Shown here one piece after another: positions 38,036 to 46,337 of a DNA stretch of 64,000 nt (positions are counted from its first letter, which is position 1; each line of letters opens with the position of its first letter). The notes beneath the pieces were generated by a model, which made no database searches, had not been told where the DNA came from, and saw nothing but the letters and a program-made list of their open reading frames with translations. Source of the DNA: DASUPK01 sp963848955 (lineage in GTDB: Bacteria; Actinomycetota; Thermoleophilia; Solirubrobacterales; 70-9); the NCBI GenBank assembly GCA_963848955.1, contig CAWKFQ010000019.1, positions 1-64,000 on the forward strand, in the 5' to 3' direction. The translations under genes were made by a program, and so were the position numbers.

Positions 38036-38649
38036 GAGACCCTCCTGAAGACTCCGACGACGCGGCCCAGGAGGCGCACGTCTCGGGTGCGAATCGGCTT
38101 CATGCTCTTGTTCTCCGGCTGCAGCCGGACCTGATCCTTCTCACGGAAGAAGCGCTTCACGGTCGCCTCGTCGCCGATCATTGCGACCACGATCTCACCG
38201 TCGCGGGCGCGCTCCGTGGGGCGCACCACGACGAAGTCCCCCTCCAGGATTCCGGCGTCCACCATCGACTCGCCCCGGACCCGGAGGATGTAGTCCCCGT
38301 CCTCGCCGCCGACCACATCCGGAACGTCGAGGTAGTCCTCGATGTTCTCCTCGGCCAGGATCGGCTCGCCGGCGGCCACCTGCCCGACCAGTGGAAAGCC
38401 CGAGGGACGGACGGCCTTCTTGGCCCGCTCCACCAGCACCTCGAGCGCACGGGGCTTGGACGGGTCCCGCTTGACCACGCCGAGGCTCTCGAGCTTCGAG
38501 AGGTGCGCGTGCACCGTCGAGGACGAATGGAGCCCGACCGCCTTGCCGATCTCGCGCACCGTGGGCGGGTAGCCGTGCTTGCTCAGGTAGGTGCCGATGA
38601 AGTCGAAGATCTCCCGCTGGCGCTTCGTCAGGTCCTTGACGAGGTCCAC
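38032..38649 (-). CDS. lexA: LexA SOS repressor
   Basis: 205-residue repressor/self-cleaving protease. N-terminal winged helix KRQREIFDFIGTYLSKHGYP, VREIGKAVGLHSSSTVHAHL; cleavage loop QVAAGEPILAEENIEDYLDV with the Ala-Gly scissile bond; catalytic Ser in VRGESMVDAGI and Lys in DEATVKRFFREK. RecA-stimulated cleavage during DNA damage derepresses the SOS regulon. The GTG start at 38649 follows GAGGAGG. A CGAAC-N4-GTTCG SOS box 52 bp upstream supports autoregulation. Confidence 0.97.
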   Translation of the reverse strand: MDLVKDLTKRQREIFDFIGTYLSKHGYPPTVREIGKAVGLHSSSTVHAHLSKLESLGVVKRDPSKPRALEVLVERAKKAVRPSGFPLVGQVAAGEPILAEENIEDYLDVPDVVGGEDGDYILRVRGESMVDAGILEGDFVVVRPTERARDGEIVVAMIGDEATVKRFFREKDQVRLQPENKSMKPIRTRDVRLLGRVVGVFRRVS

Positions 38650-38700
38650 TTAACCCTCCTCAGTCAGCCGCACTCGATGGGCGGCGGTCGATGCGATAGG

Positions 38701-38714
38701 CGAACACATGTTCG
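38701..38714. promoter_or_regulatory. LexA (SOS) box
   Basis: CGAACACATGTTCG is a perfect CGAAC-N4-GTTCG palindrome, the Gram-positive/actinobacterial LexA box, 52 bp upstream of the lexA start codon. Its position in the lexA promoter implies autoregulation. Confidence 0.9.
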
Positions 38715-38824
38715 GAGAGTACCGCCCCCCACGGACGGTTTCAAGCAGCGTTCTGGGCCGAACGATCTCCAGCCCAGCCCCGCTGAGCTTCCCGCGCGCG
38801 CCGACTATCATCGACGGCCCTCAG

Positions 38825-38910
<86 letters not shown>

Positions 38911-38933
38911 CCTTCGAATTATTTGAGCTCGGC

Positions 38934-39671
38934 CTACTTCTTCTCCTTCTTCGCCTTGCACTTCTGGACCGACGTCGAGCTTCTGCTCGAGCCGTCGGAG
39001 AAGCTCTCCGTCGCCACGTCGGTCCACTTCTTCTTCTTGCAACGGGCCATGACGTAGTAGGTCGTCTTGCCCTTCTTCTTGCCGGTCTTGATCTTGCCGA
39101 TCGCGACCTCGAAATGCGTGAGCGAGGTCCCGGTGGGCGGAATCGGGGTGGTCAGGGTGTTGGTCTTGGTGTTAAGCGTGCCGATCCCGGTCGTACTGAA
39201 CGAATAGGCGCCGGACGAGCTGAACAGGTCGGTGTGAAAGCCGATCGGCGGGCTGCCGCCGCCAGTGGGGATGCCGTTGTAAGCGGTCACCTTCCCAGTC
39301 AGGGCTCCGTTGTTGACCACGACGCTGCCCACTCCGACCTTGCTCTTGCCGCAGAGGCTCATCGCCGTCGAATCCGGCTTGGTGCTGATCGAGCTCAGGT
39401 CGCACTGCGGCAGCTTGCCCGGCGTGAACTTGATGTCCTTGCTGAACTGAACGACGGTCGTGGTCGGGGTCGGGTTGAACCCACCGGGGGCGTAGAACGT
39501 ATCGAGGGTGCTGGTGATCGCTGCCGGGCCGAACGTCTTGGCCGATTGCTTCGGCGGCGAGATGGTGGCTCCGTAGGTGAAACCGGTAACGGCTGCAGAC
39601 GCGGTCCCGCTCATCAACAGAGCACCGATGACGCCCAGTGACCCCGCGAGAACGTACCTGTGCTTGCTCAT
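38934..39671 (-). CDS. Secreted protein with Lys-rich tail, unknown function
   Basis: 245 residues. The ATG at 39671 begins a clear signal peptide MSKHRYVLAGSLGVIGALLM with cleavage near TASAAVT. The mature chain is Gly/Ser/Thr-rich and probably all-beta: VTGFTYGATISPPKQSAKTF, FAPGGFNPTPTTTVVQFSKD, KFTPGKLPQCDLSSI, LCGKSKVGVGSVVVNNGAL and TSLTHFEVAIGKIKTGKKKG. There are four cysteines, two of them in an N-terminal pair (CDLSS, LCGKS). The C-terminus is very lysine-rich (KKKKWTD, KCKAKKEKK). Not recognised beyond export; such proteins recur in Solirubrobacterales, which is only a recollection. It lies 24 bp from tRNA-Leu. Confidence 0.75.
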   Translation of the reverse strand: MSKHRYVLAGSLGVIGALLMSGTASAAVTGFTYGATISPPKQSAKTFGPAAITSTLDTFYAPGGFNPTPTTTVVQFSKDIKFTPGKLPQCDLSSISTKPDSTAMSLCGKSKVGVGSVVVNNGALTGKVTAYNGIPTGGGSPPIGFHTDLFSSSGAYSFSTTGIGTLNTKTNTLTTPIPPTGTSLTHFEVAIGKIKTGKKKGKTTYYVMARCKKKKWTDVATESFSDGSSRSSTSVQKCKAKKEKK

Positions 39672-39759
39672 GTCATCCCTCTTTCCCTTTTCGCATTTGG
39701 CTGCGGCTTCCAGTCCGTCCAAATCCCAAGGGAAACCTACATCGAGACGGACCACGGCG

Positions 39760-40275
39760 CCCCGACTTCTCCTGGGCCGACTGCTGTCCTTCTTCAACAT
39801 CAGAACCGTCTGGCTCAACCACCACAGCATCTTCAGCCGTCTGCGCGGCGTCGATCATGGGCTGGTTCTGCTCAATTTCCTGCTGCTGCTGGTCGTGTCG
39901 ATCCTGCCTTTCCCGACGCAGGTGCTTGGAGACGCTCTGCAAGGAGGCGATTTCGACGACCAGCGCACCGCGGCGCTCCTCTACGCGGGCAACTTTCTAT
40001 GCGCCGCCGCCGCGTTCTGTGCCCTCTGGCTCTGGGCCTCGCACGACCGGCGGCTGCTCCGCGACGACACGGACGAGGAGGCGATCCGGCTGAGGACGGC
40101 GCGGATGGTGATCGCGGTTCCGGCGTTCTCGGTCCCATGCGCCGTCGCGATTTGGTCTCCGGCGGCGGCGGTCGCCATCGACGGCGCGATCATGGTCTCG
40201 TTCCTCCTCTCCGACGGTTGGCTGGAACGACGGATGGGCGTTGTCGAGGGCGCCGTCGCGCGCGGGTCGGAGTAG
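39760..40275 (+). pseudogene. N-terminally truncated TMEM175 (DUF1211)-like protein
   Basis: The readable part starts near LLLGRLLSFFNIRTVWLNHH and continues SIFSRLRGVDHGLVLLNFLL, LLVVSILPFPTQVL, ALLYAGNFLCAAAAFCALWL and RMVIAVPAFSVPCAVAIWS. This is the second half of a TMEM175/DUF1211 potassium-channel-like repeat: WLNHH and NFLLLL...PFPT are its signature. The N-terminal helix with the FSDGxxAIAxTLL motif that lines the pore is absent, replaced by Lys/Arg/Thr-rich sequence over the secreted gene's promoter. Without it no channel is expected, so this is a 5'-truncated remnant, or its start was lost in assembly. No proper start codon is visible. Confidence 0.7.
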
Positions 40276-40282
40276 CGCCCCG

Positions 40283-41149
40283 CTAGGACAGGAAGCGCCG
40301 CAGCGAGGCGAGCAGCTCCTCCGGCGCCTCCTCCGGGATGAAATGGCCTGAGGGCAGTTGGCCGCCCTCGACCGAGTCGGCCCAGCGGCCCCACACCTCG
40401 AGCGAGTCGGAGAGCTCCCCCTCCTCCGAGCCCCAGTGGACCAGAACCGGGATCTCGATCCTTCGCCCGGCTTCGCGATCCTCGGCGTCCAGTTGCCGGT
40501 CGAGGTGGAAAGACGCCCGGTAGTCGGCGCATATCCCCGGAATCGTCTCCGCCGTGAAGCCCCGCAGGTAGTGCTGGGTCGCCTCCCGTGAGATCGCGTC
40601 GGGCGATGCGGGCCACGACTCGAGGATGCTGCGCAGCACGTACTCGGCGCTCGCCGAGATCAGGCGCTCGGGGAAGGGCGGCGGCTGGGCGAGGAAGTAC
40701 CAGGGCCAGTAGCCCAGCGAGGCGTCCTCGGCCATCCGCTCGAACTGGTCCACGGTGGGGACGATATTGAGCACGCCCAGGCGCTCCACCACGTCGGGGC
40801 GGTCGAGCGCCATCCGGTAGGAGACTCGCCCGCCGCGGTCGTGACCGACGACCGAGAAGCGCTCGAAGCCGAGCCGCGCCATCAGCTCGACCAGCTCCGC
40901 GGCTCGCTCGCGGTTCGAGTAGCCCTTCCCCAGCGGCCCTCCCGGCTCGGAGCGGCTCTCGCCGTAGCCCTTCAGGTCGCAGACGACCACCGTGTGCTCC
41001 TCGGCGAGGCCCGGCGCGACCCGGTGCCAGCAAAAATGCGTCTCCGGGAAGCCGTGAAGGAGAAGCAGGGGCGGCCCCTGGCCTGCGGTTCCCACGCAGT
41101 AGCTCGTGGGCCCTGCCTCTAGGCGCGCGTACTCGAATCCCGGGATCAT
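40283..41149 (-). CDS. Alpha/beta hydrolase, haloacetate dehalogenase-like
   Basis: 288 residues. The hydrolase core carries LLLLHGFPETHFCWHRVAPG (oxyanion), the nucleophile elbow FSVVGHDRGGRVSYRMALD in which Asp is the nucleophile, the family Trp-rich loop WPWYFLAQPPPFPERLI, and the catalytic His in QLPSGHFIPEEAPEELL. GHDRGG plus YFLAQP resembles fluoroacetate/haloacetate dehalogenase (FAcD), which also has an Asp nucleophile; epoxide hydrolase is the main alternative. ATG 41149 leaves only six bases to the ThuA start on the other strand, which puts both promoters inside the opposite gene. Longer starts overlap ThuA. Confidence 0.85.
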   Translation of the reverse strand: MIPGFEYARLEAGPTSYCVGTAGQGPPLLLLHGFPETHFCWHRVAPGLAEEHTVVVCDLKGYGESRSEPGGPLGKGYSNRERAAELVELMARLGFERFSVVGHDRGGRVSYRMALDRPDVVERLGVLNIVPTVDQFERMAEDASLGYWPWYFLAQPPPFPERLISASAEYVLRSILESWPASPDAISREATQHYLRGFTAETIPGICADYRASFHLDRQLDAEDREAGRRIEIPVLVHWGSEEGELSDSLEVWGRWADSVEGGQLPSGHFIPEEAPEELLASLRRFLS

Positions 41150-41155
41150 CGGGTC

Positions 41156-41923
41156 ATGCGGATCGCGGCTGGAGGGACGGCTCTGCTCCTGGCGGGCATG
41201 CTGGGGCTGATCGCCTGCTCGAGCGACCCGGAGGCGAAGCCTAAGCCGCGCGGCCAGGTGCTCGTCTTCTCCAAAACTGCGGGATTCCGGCATGACTCCA
41301 TCCCTGCCGGAATCACGGCGATCAGGAGCCTCGGCCGAGGGAACGGTTTCTCGGTCAGCGCCACCGAGAACGCCAAGGCCTTCAACTCCAAGCGCCTGCG
41401 CTCATTCGACGCCGTCGTGTTCCTCAGCACCACCGGCGACGTGCTCGCGCCGCGGCAGCAGAAGGCATTCAAGGGCTACATCCGCCAGGGCGGCGGCTGG
41501 GTCGGGATCCACTCGGCCGCCGACACCGAGTACGAGTGGCCGTTCTACGGCCGGCTGCTCGGGGCGTACTTCCTGTCCCATCCCGCGGTCCAGCCGGCCG
41601 TGGTCGACGTCACCGACCGATCCCACCCCTCGACCCGCCAGCTCCCCGCCCGCTGGACGAGGACGGACGAGTGGTACAACTTCCGCTCCAATCCCCGGGG
41701 CGCCGTCCACGTCCTGGCGACGCTCGACGAATCCACGTATTCCGGGGGGACGATGGGCGCGGACCACCCGATCGCCTGGTGCCACCCCTTCAAGGGCGGC
41801 CGCGCCTGGTACACGGCCGGCGGCCACACGATCGAGTCCTACTCCGAGCCCGACTTCCGCCGACATCTGCTCGGCGGCATCCTCTGGGCGGCGGGGCTGG
41901 CGAAGGGCGATTGCCGGGTCTAG
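41156..41923 (+). CDS. ThuA-domain lipoprotein
   Basis: 255 residues. N-terminal lipoprotein signal MRIAAGGTALLLAGMLGLIA followed by CSSD (lipobox L-I-A-C), so it is membrane-anchored outside. The ThuA/trehalose-utilisation-like fold follows: GQVLVFSKTAGFRHDSIPAG, AVVFLSTTGDVLAPRQQKAF, GGWVGIHSAADTEYEWPFYG, DEWYNFRSN and YTAGGHTIESYSEPDF, with the usual GxHSAxDT signature. ThuA proteins resemble class I amidotransferases and occur in sugar metabolism gene sets; the substrate is unknown. It starts six bases from the divergent hydrolase start. Confidence 0.88.
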   Translation: MRIAAGGTALLLAGMLGLIACSSDPEAKPKPRGQVLVFSKTAGFRHDSIPAGITAIRSLGRGNGFSVSATENAKAFNSKRLRSFDAVVFLSTTGDVLAPRQQKAFKGYIRQGGGWVGIHSAADTEYEWPFYGRLLGAYFLSHPAVQPAVVDVTDRSHPSTRQLPARWTRTDEWYNFRSNPRGAVHVLATLDESTYSGGTMGADHPIAWCHPFKGGRAWYTAGGHTIESYSEPDFRRHLLGGILWAAGLAKGDCRV

Positions 41924-41942
41924 GCCGCGCTCGGGCGCCCCG

Positions 41943-42488
41943 TCACGCCTTGCAGAGCCTCTCGCGGATCCACTCGGATGCCTCTTTCAGCTCGAGGCGG
42001 CCCGCGAGCAGCGCCTGGGCGAAGTCGATCCCCTCGTCTGCGAGCCTCCCGTCCGGCGAGCCGGCCGGATCGCGGCGCAGGTTCTCGGAGATCCACCGGG
42101 TGAGGGCTGAGCCCCCGAACATGCTCGCCCGCGCGACTCCGGCGAAGTGGCGGACCTGGCCGCGGGTGCCGTCATCGAACTCCCTCTTGAAGCCGCGACC
42201 GATGATGATGTTGCGCCCGTCGCGGGCGAGATCGATGAGGGCGAAGCGACCCGGCCGGATTCCCGCCCCCTGCTGGCCTAGGTCGATCAGGAACCGCTCC
42301 GCAGTGGGGTCTCGGACGGCGAGGTTCGCCGCGAGGCCGGCGAGCCGCTGGCAGGCCGTTCCTGTGAGCGGCTGCGACCGGGCCGCGCTGCGGGCGGGCG
42401 AGCCCGAATCATCGCCGAAAGGATCGAGCAGCAGATAGGCGGCGACCCCCGCCGCCAGCACCACAGCGCTCGCGACCAGGAGCTTCAT
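41943..42488 (-). CDS. Membrane-anchored hypothetical protein
   Basis: 181 residues. N-terminal hydrophobic segment MKLLVASAVVLAAGVAAYLL acts as an anchor or signal; then a Ser/Arg linker and a soluble helical domain with LTGTACQRLAGLAANLAVRD, RFLIDLGQQGAGIRPGRFAL and KREFDDGTRGQVRHFAGVAR. The Cys near 45 may pair with that near the C-terminus (RERLCKA). Not recognised. It begins 3 bp after the SBP gene, so is translated in the same operon, downstream of secG. Confidence 0.6.
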   Translation of the reverse strand: MKLLVASAVVLAAGVAAYLLLDPFGDDSGSPARSAARSQPLTGTACQRLAGLAANLAVRDPTAERFLIDLGQQGAGIRPGRFALIDLARDGRNIIIGRGFKREFDDGTRGQVRHFAGVARASMFGGSALTRWISENLRRDPAGSPDGRLADEGIDFAQALLAGRLELKEASEWIRERLCKA

Positions 42489-42491
42489 CGC

Positions 42492-43442
42492 CTAGCCGGT
42501 GAGCCGGGTGAGCCAGACGCCGGTGAGGGCTGGGACGAGCCGGGCTGAGGAGATCCCCCGAACCGAGCCCTCCGTGCCGATTCCGCTCTGCGGGCCGCCG
42601 ACGGTCCTGAGCAGCGGATCCGCAGCGGCGGCGCGCATCCCGGCGGCATCCAGGGGGTCGGCCACCTGCACCGTGTTCTCGGCGAGCATTCGGTAGCGCT
42701 GGCCGGCCAGGGGCGCGACCACGAACGTGACCCCGTCGAGGGCGGGCCCGAGCCCGATCGGGCTCCCCCACCACCCGGCGAACCGGGCCAGCTCGAGCCG
42801 CGCCGGGCCGCCCGCTCCAGGCTGAAACGCACCCGTGCCGGAGCCGCGCGCGTCCGGCAGGAAACGGGCCCTTTGACCGCTCTGCGGCTCGAGCGCCCGA
42901 GGGGAGACGATCCCGAGCCTCGGAGAGGCGAGGCGCCGCGGCAGGTCCCGCAGCGGCTGGTCGAGGAGGAAGCGAACCTCGTCCGGGCGCGGCGCATCGA
43001 CGGCGAACAGGTGCGGAAGGAGCGCCCGCCCCCGCGAGTCGCTCTGCCAGCGACGGGAGTTGGCGAGCACGGCCGCGGCGTTGAACGGCGTCCCGTCCTG
43101 GAAGCGAACACCCAGCCGCAGCGTGACCGTCCAGATCGTCCGATTGGGCGACGGATGCGCGCTCAAAGCCAGCCCTGGCTGCACGGCACTCTGCCCGTAG
43201 GGGCCGATGAGCTGCTCCATCAGCGGCTCATAGACCTGGCGGGTGATCGTCTGGGCGATCCGTCCCTGCGGGGCGAGGGGATCGAGCGTCCCGGGGAGCC
43301 TCGGGAGCGCCCAGGTCAGGGTGCCGCCCCCACCGGCGGGTGGGAGCCGCGCCCCACGCTGCGTGCCGCTTCCGTCGCCGCCGCCGCAGCCGGCCAGGGC
43401 CGCCAGGGCGAGGACGGCGAGAGTGGCGGCGAGCCGCCGCAT
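42492..43442 (-). CDS. Orphan family 5 solute-binding lipoprotein
   Basis: 316 residues, shorter than typical family 5 binding proteins (500-600). Lipoprotein signal MRRLAATLAVLALAALAGCG with a lipobox A-L-A-G-C; then the SBP_bac_5 pattern GTLTWALPRLPGTLDPLAP, RQVYEPLMEQLIGPYGQSAV, WTVTLRLGVRFQDGTPFNAA (the W-x-x-x-LRxGVxFxDG signature) and FLLDQPLRDLPRRLASPRLG. These proteins deliver peptides or nickel to ABC importers, but no permease or ATPase gene is present. It lies 7 bp after secG and 3 bp before the hypothetical gene. Confidence 0.85.
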   Translation of the reverse strand: MRRLAATLAVLALAALAGCGGGDGSGTQRGARLPPAGGGGTLTWALPRLPGTLDPLAPQGRIAQTITRQVYEPLMEQLIGPYGQSAVQPGLALSAHPSPNRTIWTVTLRLGVRFQDGTPFNAAAVLANSRRWQSDSRGRALLPHLFAVDAPRPDEVRFLLDQPLRDLPRRLASPRLGIVSPRALEPQSGQRARFLPDARGSGTGAFQPGAGGPARLELARFAGWWGSPIGLGPALDGVTFVVAPLAGQRYRMLAENTVQVADPLDAAGMRAAAADPLLRTVGGPQSGIGTEGSVRGISSARLVPALTGVWLTRLTG

Positions 43443-43449
43443 CCGGCCG

Positions 43450-43674
43450 CTAGAGGTTGATGATGATGAGAGCGTTCAGCGCCCAGAGGACCCCGAAGAA
43501 GATGGTCCACCGGGTCAGGTTCCGCTCGACGAGCGAGCCACCCCCGAAGGAGCTGCCGCCACCGCCGAAGCCGAATGCGCCGGAGAGACCAGTGTCCTTA
43601 CCGGAGTGCAGGAGCACCAGAAAGATCAGGGCCACGGAAAAGATGACCTCGATCACGCTGAGCACGGTTGCCAT
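43450..43674 (-). CDS. secG: Protein translocase subunit SecG
   Basis: 74-residue membrane protein assisting SecYE translocation. Two transmembrane segments (VLSVIEVIFSVALIFLVLLH and WTIFFGVLWALNALIIINL) flank a Gly/Ser-rich cytoplasmic loop (HSGKDTGLSGAFGFGGGGSS, FGGGSLVERNLTRWT), the SecG signature. TACACT lies exactly 7 nt before the ATG at 43674, favouring it over the longer form at 43707. Here secG is separate from tpiA, its frequent neighbour, and lies between the ccm genes and a solute-binding protein. Confidence 0.93.
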   Translation of the reverse strand: MATVLSVIEVIFSVALIFLVLLHSGKDTGLSGAFGFGGGGSSFGGGSLVERNLTRWTIFFGVLWALNALIIINL

Positions 43675-43736
43675 TCGCGGCAGTGTAGACGTCAGCTGCT
43701 CGATCAAGCGGGCGCGCTACCAGCCGGGCCGTACCG

Positions 43737-44039
43737 CTAGTTGGGTCTGTCGTCGCGCGCCCTCGGGGGACGCAATCGATCTATGCGCTTCAGGATGTCG
43801 ATCGCCTCGGCGCGCAGCTCCCGGTCGAGGCGCTCGTAGTCCTCTTGGGTCAGCTTGCCGGCCGCGCGGTCGGTCTCCGCGTCCCGGATCTGCCGGTATT
43901 TCGCGGTCTTGCGCGCCTCGAGGTCGGCGAGCTCGGCCACGGCCGGATCCTCGCGCTCCGTCGGCTCGCGATCGCGAAGGGGCGCGGTCACGAACCAGGC
44001 GACCAGCACGACGATGACCAGGGCGAGGACGATCTCCAT
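43737..44039 (-). CDS. CcmI-like cytochrome c biogenesis protein
   Basis: 100 residues. One N-terminal transmembrane helix (MEIVLALVIVVLVAWFVTAP) and a charged, coiled-coil helix (LADLEARKTAKYRQIRDAET to EDYERLDRELRAEAIDILKR). This matches the short CcmI/CycH-type N-terminal region that presents apocytochrome to the heme lyase; the TPR part of full CcmI is absent. It lies 99 bp after ccmF. TAGCCT is 6 nt before its ATG, so a leaderless start is possible inside the ccm operon. Confidence 0.75.
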   Translation of the reverse strand: MEIVLALVIVVLVAWFVTAPLRDREPTEREDPAVAELADLEARKTAKYRQIRDAETDRAAGKLTQEDYERLDRELRAEAIDILKRIDRLRPPRARDDRPN

Positions 44040-44138
44040 GGCATCAGGCTAGGCGCGCCGCGGGGATGAGGCGGAGGGTGCTCCGATGATGCGAGGGCGC
44101 GCGACAGCGCGACCCGTGAGGGATCGCAGGAGCAACCG

Positions 44139-46337
44139 TTAGGTGGTGGGCTCGGTGGCCGTCCCCAGTTCCCGGCCGAGGCGCGCCCGGTAGGCCGCCT
44201 CGAGGCGCCGCCGGGACTCGAGCGCGGGCCAGCCCGCCATCACCGCCCCGGCCAGCGCGATCAGGGCGCCGATCCAGATCCAGCCGACCAGCGGGTTGAC
44301 GATCACCCGGAAGTTGGCCGGCGGAGGGTTCTGAACGTAGTGCTGGACGAGCGCGAGGATCGCGAACTCCTGCGCAGCGGGCGGCAGGTCAGCGAGCTGG
44401 CGGTTGCCGCGTTTGATGTCGGGATTGAGCACCGAGAGGTCGGGCTGGAAGGCCGTCCACAGGTCCCCGCCGGCGCGGCTCCGAAGGCCCACCTCGCTGG
44501 TCGACTCCCCCATGAAGTAGCGCCCGATCGCCCCCGCGCTCGGATCATTGGTCGGGTAGTAGTTGCGCGTCGGGGTGAGCGTGCCGACGCTCTTTCCGTC
44601 GCGCGTGACGTTCAGATGGGAGACGAAGGCCAGCCGCTCCGGCTGGGGATCGGAGGTCAGGTTGTCGTAGTGGATGGTGTAGTCGCCGACGTCGGCGGAC
44701 TGCCCGACCTGGAGGTGGAGGTCGCGGTTGGTCTGGAAGCTCGAGGAGGCCGCGATCCCGACCAGGGTGAGGGCGATCCCGGCGTGCACGATGTAGCCGC
44801 CGTAGCGGCGGCGGTTCCTCGCCAGCGCCTGCGCAAGCGCCCGCGGTGTCGACTCGCCGGTCAGCGCGCGGCGGGTGGACCCGGCCCGCCAGAACTCGCC
44901 CGCCAGCGCGACCAGCGTGAACGCCGCGAACCCGAAGACGAAGAGCGCCCAGGGATGCGCGCGCGCGTCGCTCACCGCCAGCAGGACGACGATCGTCGCG
45001 AGGGCCGCGAGCCCAGGTAAGAGCAGCAGTCGCCGAGCGGCGCTCGGGCTCAGCCTGCCCCAGGCGAGCAGCGGTCCGATCCCGGTGAAGAGCACCAGCA
45101 GGACGCCGATCGGCGTCACGTAGCGGTTGAACCAGGGAGCGGCCAGCGAGTGCTTCTCGCCGGTGAAGAACTCTGAGATCAGTGGGAAGAACGTCCCCCA
45201 GAAGATCACCACCGCCAGTCCGACCAGCAGGAGGTTGTTGACCAGGAAGATCGACTCGCGCGAGAGCGGTGACTCGATCCGCCGCTCGGGCCGCAGCTGG
45301 TCGAGCCTCGAGACGATCAACACCGTCGAGCCGATCGCGACCACGGCGATCAGCCCGAGCAGCGGACCGCCGACCGTCGAGGCGCCGAACGCGTGGATCG
45401 ACTGCAGGACGCCCGAGCGCACCAGGAATGTCCCGAGCAGGCAGAGGGTGAACGTCCCGCAGATCAGGCTGACGTTCCAGACCTTCAGCATCCCCCGCTT
45501 CTCCTGGACCATCACCGAGTGCAGGAAGGCGGTGCCGACGAGGAAGGGCATGAGCGCCGCGTTCTCGACCGGGTCCCAGCCCCAGTAGCCGCCCCAGCCG
45601 AGCTCCTCATACGACCAGCGCGATCCGAGCAACAGGCCGATGCCGAGGAACGTCCAGGCGAGGAGGGCGAAGTTACGGGTGGTACGGATCCAGCTGGCGT
45701 CGAGCCGGCGGGCGATCAGCGCGCCGACGGCGAAGGCGAAGGGAATCGACCAGAAGACGTAGCCGGAGTAGAGCATCGGCGGGTGGACCGCCATGTAGGG
45801 GTTGCGGAGGAGCGGGGTGAGCCCGGCCCCCTCCGCCGGCGCCGGGTCGAGGTGGGCGAAAGGCTGCGCCTTGAAGATCATCAGCCCGACGAAGAAGGAG
45901 CCGATGCCGGCCAGCACCGCGGTCGCCCAGGGGACGATCTCGCGGTGCCGGTTGCGGGTGATGAAGAGGACGCCGCTGGAGGCGAGCGAGAGCACCCAGG
46001 CCCAGAGCAGCAGCGAGCCCTCCTGGCTCGACCACATCGCGGTCAGCTTGTAGAAGGTGGGCGTGGTGGTCGAGGAGTGGTCGGCGACCAGCGCGAAGCC
46101 GAAGTCGTCGCGCAGAAAGGCGATCTCGATGATCACCACTGCCGTCGTGAGCAGCCCGGCCATCGCGTAGACCGCCCGGCGCGCGGAGAGCACCCAGCGG
46201 CGGTCGCCGGTGCGGCCCCCATAGACGCCGGCGCCCGCCGCGTAGAGGGCGGCGATGAGCGCGGCGGCCAGCAGTGCGGAGCCGAGGATGGTCAGCTGGA
46301 CTGCCCCGGCGTGGTGGTCGTGAACTTCGACGGGCAC
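44139..46337 (-). CDS. ccmF: Cytochrome c heme lyase CcmF
   Basis: 732-residue polytopic membrane protein of the System I cytochrome c maturation pathway, which attaches heme to apocytochrome c on the outer face. It has the WxWD signature WGGYWGWDPVENAALMPFLV and conserved histidines in AVHPPMLYSGYVFWS and VMVQEKRGM, with about 14-15 transmembrane helices and a large external loop after residue 550. The GTG start at 46337 overlaps ccmE by 46 bp. Part of the minus-strand ccmE-ccmF-CcmI-like block; CcmH and a thioredoxin-like partner are 2.5-5 kb away on the other strand. Confidence 0.96.
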   Translation of the reverse strand: MPVEVHDHHAGAVQLTILGSALLAAALIAALYAAGAGVYGGRTGDRRWVLSARRAVYAMAGLLTTAVVIIEIAFLRDDFGFALVADHSSTTTPTFYKLTAMWSSQEGSLLLWAWVLSLASSGVLFITRNRHREIVPWATAVLAGIGSFFVGLMIFKAQPFAHLDPAPAEGAGLTPLLRNPYMAVHPPMLYSGYVFWSIPFAFAVGALIARRLDASWIRTTRNFALLAWTFLGIGLLLGSRWSYEELGWGGYWGWDPVENAALMPFLVGTAFLHSVMVQEKRGMLKVWNVSLICGTFTLCLLGTFLVRSGVLQSIHAFGASTVGGPLLGLIAVVAIGSTVLIVSRLDQLRPERRIESPLSRESIFLVNNLLLVGLAVVIFWGTFFPLISEFFTGEKHSLAAPWFNRYVTPIGVLLVLFTGIGPLLAWGRLSPSAARRLLLLPGLAALATIVVLLAVSDARAHPWALFVFGFAAFTLVALAGEFWRAGSTRRALTGESTPRALAQALARNRRRYGGYIVHAGIALTLVGIAASSSFQTNRDLHLQVGQSADVGDYTIHYDNLTSDPQPERLAFVSHLNVTRDGKSVGTLTPTRNYYPTNDPSAGAIGRYFMGESTSEVGLRSRAGGDLWTAFQPDLSVLNPDIKRGNRQLADLPPAAQEFAILALVQHYVQNPPPANFRVIVNPLVGWIWIGALIALAGAVMAGWPALESRRRLEAAYRARLGRELGTATEPTT

